Below, in pieces: positions 5,267 through 8,320 of a stretch of DNA of 8,320 nt. Position 1 is the stretch's first letter. Each line of letters opens with the position of its first letter. The position numbers and the translations under genes are program-made. The stretch covers positions 1 through 8,320 of the forward strand of contig NZ_JAQIFT010000002.1 in assembly GCF_027857615.1 (NCBI RefSeq). Reading direction: 5' to 3'. Under the pieces are notes generated by a model, which was not told the DNA's origin, made no database searches, and saw only the letters and a program-made list of their open reading frames with translations. The stretch comes from Holtiella tumoricola. Lineage in GTDB: Bacteria > Bacillota > Clostridia > Lachnospirales > Cellulosilyticaceae.

Positions 5267-5281
5267 AGTTCTCCGAGAACT
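5267..5281. repeat. 15-bp perfect palindrome, operator-like
   Basis: AGTTCTCCGAGAACT has 7-bp arms around one base and follows a run of eight T. The T run is on the wrong side for a terminator of + strand transcripts, and the minus strand has A after the stem. A dimeric protein site is the simplest reading; no partner is identified. Confidence 0.55.
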
Positions 5282-5409
5282 GTGCAATGACTTCCACATT
5301 CTTCACATGATTTAAAAACTTAAATCAAAAAGTAATATTTACCAAGTGTCCCATGATCCCCAAGTACCACCCCCTTACCATGCTACACTATAGTTGTTGT
5401 TATCTTAAC

Positions 5410-5498
5410 TTCCTATCTTGCTAGGAAACAAGACAATATTGCTGTATCACCTTTCAAACCAATGGTGTAAGTCTGTATCATCTTTTAGGGGAAAGGTG
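5410..5498. repeat. Hairpin and repeats before the unknown gene
   Basis: TTCCTA (5410-5415) pairs with TAGGAA (5422-5427) over a six-base loop. CTGTATCA-CTTT occurs twice, at 5442-5454 and 5473-5485, 31 bases apart. CACCTTTC (5448-5455) pairs with GAAAGGTG (5491-5498). The last arm lies within the leader of the 5551 gene, so regulation of that gene is likely but the mechanism is not visible. Confidence 0.5.
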
Positions 5499-5550
5499 GT
5501 ATGGACTTATTGCCATATAACAATAAAAAATTTGATAAGGGGATTCAGAA

Positions 5551-6354
5551 ATGTTAAAAACTAAGAAAAAGGGTGCTGATCCAATCAAGGACAACAGACC
5601 AAAGAACGTAATTACAACAGATGTAGTAGGAGTACCATCACTAGTACACGCACTAGGGGGAAAATCTCTAATTAAGACGTTTGGAGCAGAAAGTGCAACG
5701 GAGGTCTGTAGTAGATTAAAAGCATCTACTTATGTAGAAGTGGTTACAGAAGATAGTTGTAAACCTTATGCAACCACAGATATGCGTCAAAGATATGTGG
5801 AATTAAAAGAGAATGGGGAATTAGAGGGTGTAGATGTTATAGCGATGCCTATGTATGATCCAATTCCATCACTAAAGGCAGTTAACAACGTTTTCCTATA
5901 CATTCAAGACTTTAGACTCCAAGTGATAGAGAAAGCCCTACAGGAGTTATCAGGGGTCGAAATAGATAACTTGATCCTAGTATATGTGGAACAGTATGTG
6001 TTAGATATCTATACCACAAGACAAAAATATGACCTAGAGCAGTACGTGCGAAATGGTGTAGTAGGTGCTTATGCTGCTACAATAGAACACCTGGTACAGA
6101 ATATTGATCCAAAGGTATTTTTAATCTCTAAGGAACAAGCAGAGTTTGTAAGAGTGTTTAACAATTGCTATGTATCAACGGAGAAAGATAAACAAGACCT
6201 GATAGAACATGAATTTTACTACAGGGTGATGAAACTAGGTAGAAGAGCGACGTTTGAAGAGTTATTAAACTATGTAAAGGAATTAGGTTTCAATGTGATT
6301 GAAGAAGAGGATGGAGCGATCCATATCTTTAGTAATTATATTAAATCTATATAA
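5551..6354 (+). CDS. Unknown 267-residue protein
   Basis: I do not recognise it. The start has AAGGGG eight bases upstream (5537-5542). The N-terminus is basic (LKTKKKGADPIKDNRPK) and the rest mixed alpha/beta and acidic, with no signal peptide, membrane segment, Walker motif or visible catalytic signature. Possible structured parts: 20-75 (TTDVVGVPSLVHALGGKSLI), a helical stretch 105-200 with many Val, Tyr and Gln, and a C-terminal 225-267 of helix-helix-strands (RRATFEELLNYVKELGF, then an acidic turn and a hydrophobic strand), which could be a winged-helix-like or dimerisation unit. It stands alone between the repeats at 5410-5498 and a terminator. A plasmid maintenance or regulatory role is only a guess from context. 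Codon use resembles that of its neighbours. Confidence 0.85.
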   Translation: MLKTKKKGADPIKDNRPKNVITTDVVGVPSLVHALGGKSLIKTFGAESATEVCSRLKASTYVEVVTEDSCKPYATTDMRQRYVELKENGELEGVDVIAMPMYDPIPSLKAVNNVFLYIQDFRLQVIEKALQELSGVEIDNLILVYVEQYVLDIYTTRQKYDLEQYVRNGVVGAYAATIEHLVQNIDPKVFLISKEQAEFVRVFNNCYVSTEKDKQDLIEHEFYYRVMKLGRRATFEELLNYVKELGFNVIEEEDGAIHIFSNYIKSI

Positions 6355-6378
6355 ATATAAAAGGTTTTCCATGAATCT

Positions 6379-6401
6379 AGGGGGCAGTAGCCCTCTTTTT
6401 T
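6379..6401 (+). terminator. Terminator of the unknown 267-residue gene
   Basis: AGGGGGC (6379-6385) pairs with GCCCTCT (6390-6396) around AGTA, with one G-U pair, followed by TTTTT. Confidence 0.92.
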
Positions 6402-6453
6402 ATTGCTTAAAAGTTATACGGTTAGGTCATACTCCTAAAAAGGAGTGGAGCAG

Positions 6454-6549
6454 ATGAAAGACCAAAGAAGTTTTATAGAAATACGAGTGTGTTGGGGGCT
6501 GTCCTTGTCAATGATTACAATAATTATTTTAATACCCTTAATCCTTTGA
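6454..6549 (+). CDS. 31-residue single-pass membrane peptide
   Basis: ATG at 6454 with AAAAAGGAGTGGAG ending about eight bases before it, a good ribosome binding site. The product starts MKDQRSFIEIR and ends with about 20 hydrophobic residues (VCWGLSLSMITIIILIPLIL), which fits one membrane helix with a charged inside end. It lies between two terminators together with the 16-residue peptide below. No family is recognised. Small plasmid peptides of this type include type I toxins and membrane or signalling peptides, but no matching antisense antitoxin was found. Confidence 0.6.
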   Translation: MKDQRSFIEIRVCWGLSLSMITIIILIPLIL

Positions 6550-6670
6550 TAGTCAAGAGATAACGTACAAGTATATGAGGTATAAAACAGGATTAGAACA
6601 AAAATTTGTTATTAAACGGTCATACACTAAGTAATATACATCATAAAACCAAGAAAGGTAGGTGCTGTAT

Positions 6671-6721
6671 ATGCAAGAAGTGATTATAGTTCTAATCCTA
6701 ATATATTTACTTACAAAATAG
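6671..6721 (+). CDS. 16-residue hydrophobic micro-peptide
   Basis: ATG at 6671 preceded by AAAGGTAGGTG (6654-6664), a site of the same form as those of the larger genes. The product is MQEVIIVLILIYLLTK: charged ends and a 12-residue hydrophobic core. It resembles in size and composition inhibitor or pheromone peptides of Gram-positive plasmids or minimal membrane peptides, which is analogy only. A terminator follows 27 bases after the stop. Confidence 0.45.
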   Translation: MQEVIIVLILIYLLTK

Positions 6722-6748
6722 CTAAAATCTAATAAAATCAATACATAG

Positions 6749-6773
6749 GGCATACTTTAAGGTGTGCCTTTTT
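6749..6773 (+). terminator. Terminator after the micro-peptide genes
   Basis: GGCATAC (6749-6755) pairs with GTGTGCC (6762-6768), one T-G pair, loop TTTAAG, then five T. It ends just before the first res subsite. Confidence 0.9.
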
Positions 6774-6778
6774 GTGTG

Positions 6779-6805
6779 GTTCGCAAAGGTATACTTATAG
6801 CGGAC
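6779..6805. promoter_or_regulatory. Candidate res subsite I (crossover site)
   Basis: A 27-bp imperfect palindrome with half-sites GTTCGCAAAGG and, on the other strand, GTCCGCTATAA, around an AT-rich centre. The ends and spacing resemble the crossover subsite of Tn3-class resolvases. It lies 140-160 bases before the resolvase ATG. Confidence 0.5.
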
Positions 6806-6858
6806 TCACAAGAGATAGTATTTATTATAAAAAAAAGACCAAAAATAAAACAAAAAGG

Positions 6859-6889
6859 GTTCGTGAAATCATGTTGACCTTTTGCGAAC
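6859..6889. promoter_or_regulatory. Candidate res subsite II (accessory site and operator)
   Basis: A 31-bp inverted repeat with half-sites TTCGTGAAATC and, on the other strand, TTCGCAAAAGGTC, sharing the TTCGCAAA core with subsite I. It covers the -35 box of the resolvase promoter, so resolvase bound here should repress its own gene. The two subsites with their spacer span about 110 bp; the spacer (6806-6858) is A-rich and could be bent by an HU-type protein, as in Sin-resH. Confidence 0.6.
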
Positions 6890-6902
6890 TAAGTGGTAAA
6901 AT
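6874..6902 (+). promoter_or_regulatory. Promoter of the resolvase gene
   Basis: TTGACC at 6874-6879, a 17-base spacer and TAAAAT at 6897-6902, 41 bases before the start codon. Confidence 0.8.
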
Positions 6903-6942
6903 ATGTTTATCAGATGAAATTGAAAAGGGACAGGTAGAGCAA

Positions 6943-7575
6943 ATGAACATATTTTATATTCGTACAAGTACAAAAGAACAAAATGAAGCGAGACAGATTG
7001 AAGTAGCTAAAGAATACGGTTGTGCTGACCAAGGCAAGAACCTATTTATAGATAAGCAGACAGGTACGAATTTTAATAGACCATCGTTTGAAGCTATGAA
7101 AAAAGTTATCAGACAAGATGATATAGTATATGTACATGAACTAGACCGTTTTGGACGTGACTATACAGAAATTAAAAATCAGATAGCAGAAATTGAAAGT
7201 CTAGGAGCAAAGATCCACTTCCTAGACATCCCTGTAATACAAACAGGTGATGAAGCAACAGATAAGCTATTACGTGACCAATTTATAAATACGCTATCAT
7301 ATGTGGCACAGAAAGAAACAGAAAAGCGTAAAGCTAGACAGGTGCAAGGTATCGCATTGATGCCTGTAGATGCAGATGGTAAAAAATACAGTAGTAAGAC
7401 AGGCAGAAGTACAGGTAGACCAAAAGCAGAACTACCAAAGGACTTTGCAAAGTATTACAAACGTGTACAGGATAAAGAAATGACTGCTACAGAAGCCATG
7501 AAACTTATGGATATTAAGAAAACAAGCTATTTTAAATATGTAAAAATGTACAAAGAAGAACAGGGGTTAGCATAA
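6943..7575 (+). CDS. Serine recombinase, resolvase/invertase family
   Basis: 210 residues from the ATG at 6943; the open frame continues upstream to 6772, but that part runs through the res site and promoter and is not typical of the family. The N-terminus IFYIRTSTKEQ matches the catalytic motif Y-x-R-x-S-T-x-x-Q, giving nucleophile Ser9 and Arg7. ELDRFGRD (66-73) supplies Arg69 and Arg72 of the active site, and about 105-138 forms the long dimer helix. A linker GRSTGRP (155-161) leads to a helix-turn-helix (about 181-205, TATEAMKLMDIKKTSYFKYV). Length and layout are those of small resolvases (about 180-210 residues), not large serine integrases. Likely job: resolving plasmid multimers at the upstream res site. 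An invertase role is less likely, as no invertible segment is seen. Confidence 0.93.
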   Translation: MNIFYIRTSTKEQNEARQIEVAKEYGCADQGKNLFIDKQTGTNFNRPSFEAMKKVIRQDDIVYVHELDRFGRDYTEIKNQIAEIESLGAKIHFLDIPVIQTGDEATDKLLRDQFINTLSYVAQKETEKRKARQVQGIALMPVDADGKKYSSKTGRSTGRPKAELPKDFAKYYKRVQDKEMTATEAMKLMDIKKTSYFKYVKMYKEEQGLA

Positions 7576-7589
7576 GCTAATCCTTTTTT
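7564..7589 (+). terminator. Terminator overlapping the resolvase stop codon
   Basis: GGGTTAGC (7564-7571) pairs with GCTAATCC (7576-7583) around ATAA, with one G-T pair, followed by TTTTTT. The TAA stop codon forms the last three bases of the loop. Confidence 0.92.
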
Positions 7590-7945
7590 GCTATTAAATT
7601 TTCAATTGGTACGCACACCAAACGCTGAGGCCCCCAAGTTGTCCCCACGGATATACCCCATTTTTGGGTGGTTTAACAGGGGGATAGCCTAACACTATGC
7701 CCACCAAGACCTACAGGCATACATTAAAGCCCTACATAAGCTTAAACCAACACATTACTTTAAGGGTCTACTGCTCCTTACTTTAGGCTAAAAAGCTATT
7801 AAAGTTAAAACTAATAGGTAGAAAAGAGAAACCTTTTTCAAAAGAGAGATATATATAGGGGGTTTGTATACCTATCTAGTAAACAGGCGGGGATTTATAG
7901 ATAAAGGGGGAATACCTAAGGGTAAAATACCCAACTAAGGACACG
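7590..7945. other. Non-coding region with C/G-rich stretch
   Basis: No convincing gene on either strand. Bases 7627-7690 are unusually rich in C then G runs (GGCCCCC, TCCCCAC, ACCCC, GGGTGG, AGGGGG) in otherwise AT-rich DNA; ACCCCA-TTTT-TGGGTGG can form a hairpin. Smaller inverted repeats are CTATTA/TAATAG (7796-7817) and GGGTA/TACCC (7920-7932). A role as an oriT, single-strand origin or protein-binding region is possible, but no known nick or origin sequence is recognised and no relaxase is encoded. Confidence 0.5.
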
Positions 7946-7974
7946 TTGATTTATTCCGTATGGCTATGTATAAT
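7946..7974 (+). promoter_or_regulatory. Promoter of the methyltransferase-endonuclease operon
   Basis: TTGATT at 7946-7951, a 17-base spacer and a perfect TATAAT at 7969-7974, 42 bases before the methylase ATG. No second promoter is evident in the 15 bases before the endonuclease gene, so both should depend on this one. The hairpin GGGTA-AAA-TACCC at 7920-7932 just upstream might be an operator or the end of the preceding region. No controller (C) protein gene is present. Confidence 0.75.
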
Positions 7975-8016
7975 TACAAACTAGAGATTAGAACGATTTG
8001 GAGGTAATGTAATCCT

Positions 8017-8320
8017 ATGGACTTTAAATTTATAGATTTATTTGCGGGAATTGGTGGGATGAGAATTGCATTCCAAAGAGTAGGCGGGGAGTGTGTGTTT
8101 TCCTCAGAGTGGGATAGATTTTCCCAACAAACATATAAAGAAAATTTTGGCGAAATGCCAAGTGGAGATATTACACAGATAGATGCTAAAGATATTCCTG
8201 ATTTTGATGTACTTATAGCTGGATTCCCTTGTCAACCGTTTAGTAGTATCGGAAAGAGAGAGGGCTTTGAACATCCAACACAAGGAACATTATTTTTTGA
8301 TGTAGTAAGAATTTTAGAAG
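8017..8320 (+). CDS. DNA (cytosine-5-)-methyltransferase, N-terminal part (continues at base 1)
   Basis: First 101 codons and one base of a C5-cytosine DNA methyltransferase, the modification half of the type II restriction system. The S-adenosylmethionine motif FAGIGG is at residues 9-14 and the catalytic loop GFPCQPFSS at 69-77, with nucleophile Cys72. The ATG at 8017 follows GGAGGT at 8001-8005 region, about 11 bases upstream. A promoter with a 17-bp spacer lies at 7946-7974. The frame runs off base 8320 after the first base of a codon; bases 1-2 complete it as GAA and the protein continues with the ENV motif, so this is a cut in a circular molecule rather than a truncated gene. Seen: motifs and frame continuity. 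Known: this motif order defines the family. Base specificity cannot be read from sequence alone. Confidence 0.96.
   Translation, partial: MDFKFIDLFAGIGGMRIAFQRVGGECVFSSEWDRFSQQTYKENFGEMPSGDITQIDAKDIPDFDVLIAGFPCQPFSSIGKREGFEHPTQGTLFFDVVRILE

Larger units (their letters stand above)
5121..5550. other. Spacer after rep, with a structured first 90 bases
   Basis: No gene longer than a few codons. Bases 5125-5205 are richer in G+C than the surroundings and can fold: GAAAC (5131-5135) with GTTTC (near 5190), enclosing GCT/AGC and smaller stems including GGGC-GTA-GCC. The region ends in AAAGCTTTTT, so it could terminate rep transcription, but no clean terminator is visible. Then 5215-5400 is plain AT-rich DNA apart from the palindrome at 5267. 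An 18-codon frame at 5501-5557 overlaps the next gene's start. Confidence 0.45.

Noticed and set aside
5258..5281. Palindrome next to a T run as a terminator
   Set aside because: The T run precedes the stem on the + strand, so neither strand has the stem-then-U order.
6576..6635. 19-codon frame between the two micro-peptides
   Set aside because: No ribosome binding site before its ATG, unlike its two neighbours, and no hydrophobic or other pattern.
6553..6753. Minus-strand 66-codon frame rich in Tyr and Ile
   Set aside because: Lies opposite the two micro-peptide genes, has no ribosome site and begins in the terminator; AT-rich chance frame.
6772..6942. Upstream extension of the resolvase frame
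   Set aside because: It runs through the res subsites and promoter, and the family's conserved N-terminus begins at the ATG at 6943.

Overview
The window reads as one complete small circular plasmid of about 8.3 kb, cut open inside a cytosine-5 DNA methyltransferase gene. The reading frame leaving base 8320 continues without a break at base 1 and gives a normal 304-residue enzyme. The host is probably a low-GC Bacillota species, perhaps Bacillaceae. This rests on AT-rich coding, strong AAAGGAGGTG-type ribosome binding sites, TTGACA/TATAAT-type promoters with 17-bp spacers, and short GC hairpins followed by T runs as terminators. No conjugation, mobilisation, resistance or insertion-sequence gene is recognisable.

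Layout, all genes on the + strand. (1) 7946-8320 plus 1-1282: a type II restriction-modification pair, methyltransferase then a 203-residue endonuclease whose active site matches the Ecl18kI/EcoRII ('CCGG') family; CCGG is absent from the whole window. (2) 1291-2997: two DNA-binding or structural proteins. The first has a helix-turn-helix and a C-terminal ribbon-helix-helix-like end, with three copies of a 20-bp site around and inside its gene. The second is a 304-residue coiled-coil protein with a ribbon-helix-helix-like head. This may be a partition module without an NTPase. (3) 3000-3660: non-coding DNA with a diverged tandem repeat of about 280 bp. Each copy can form two crossing long-range helices, and both helices are kept by compensatory changes, so this is a candidate undescribed structured RNA or single-stranded-DNA element. 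(4) 3681-5120: the replication gene, coding for a primase-polymerase-like Rep. Its leader holds a convergent antisense RNA with a textbook promoter and terminator, a UUGGCG loop, a possible attenuator and a 37-codon leader frame. (5) 5121-6401: a structured spacer and a 267-residue protein of unknown function. (6) 6402-6773: two tiny hydrophobic peptide genes. (7) 6779-7589: a serine resolvase with a likely res site upstream, whose second subsite overlaps its promoter. (8) 7590-7945: non-coding, with a C/G-rich stretch.

Together these suggest a self-replicating plasmid. Its copy number would be set by antisense RNA, its multimers resolved by the serine recombinase, its segregation perhaps aided by the two DNA-binding proteins, and its loss penalised by the restriction-modification pair. 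The most novel parts are the covarying tandem repeat, the operator embedded in a coding linker, the orphan 267-residue protein and the two micro-peptides.
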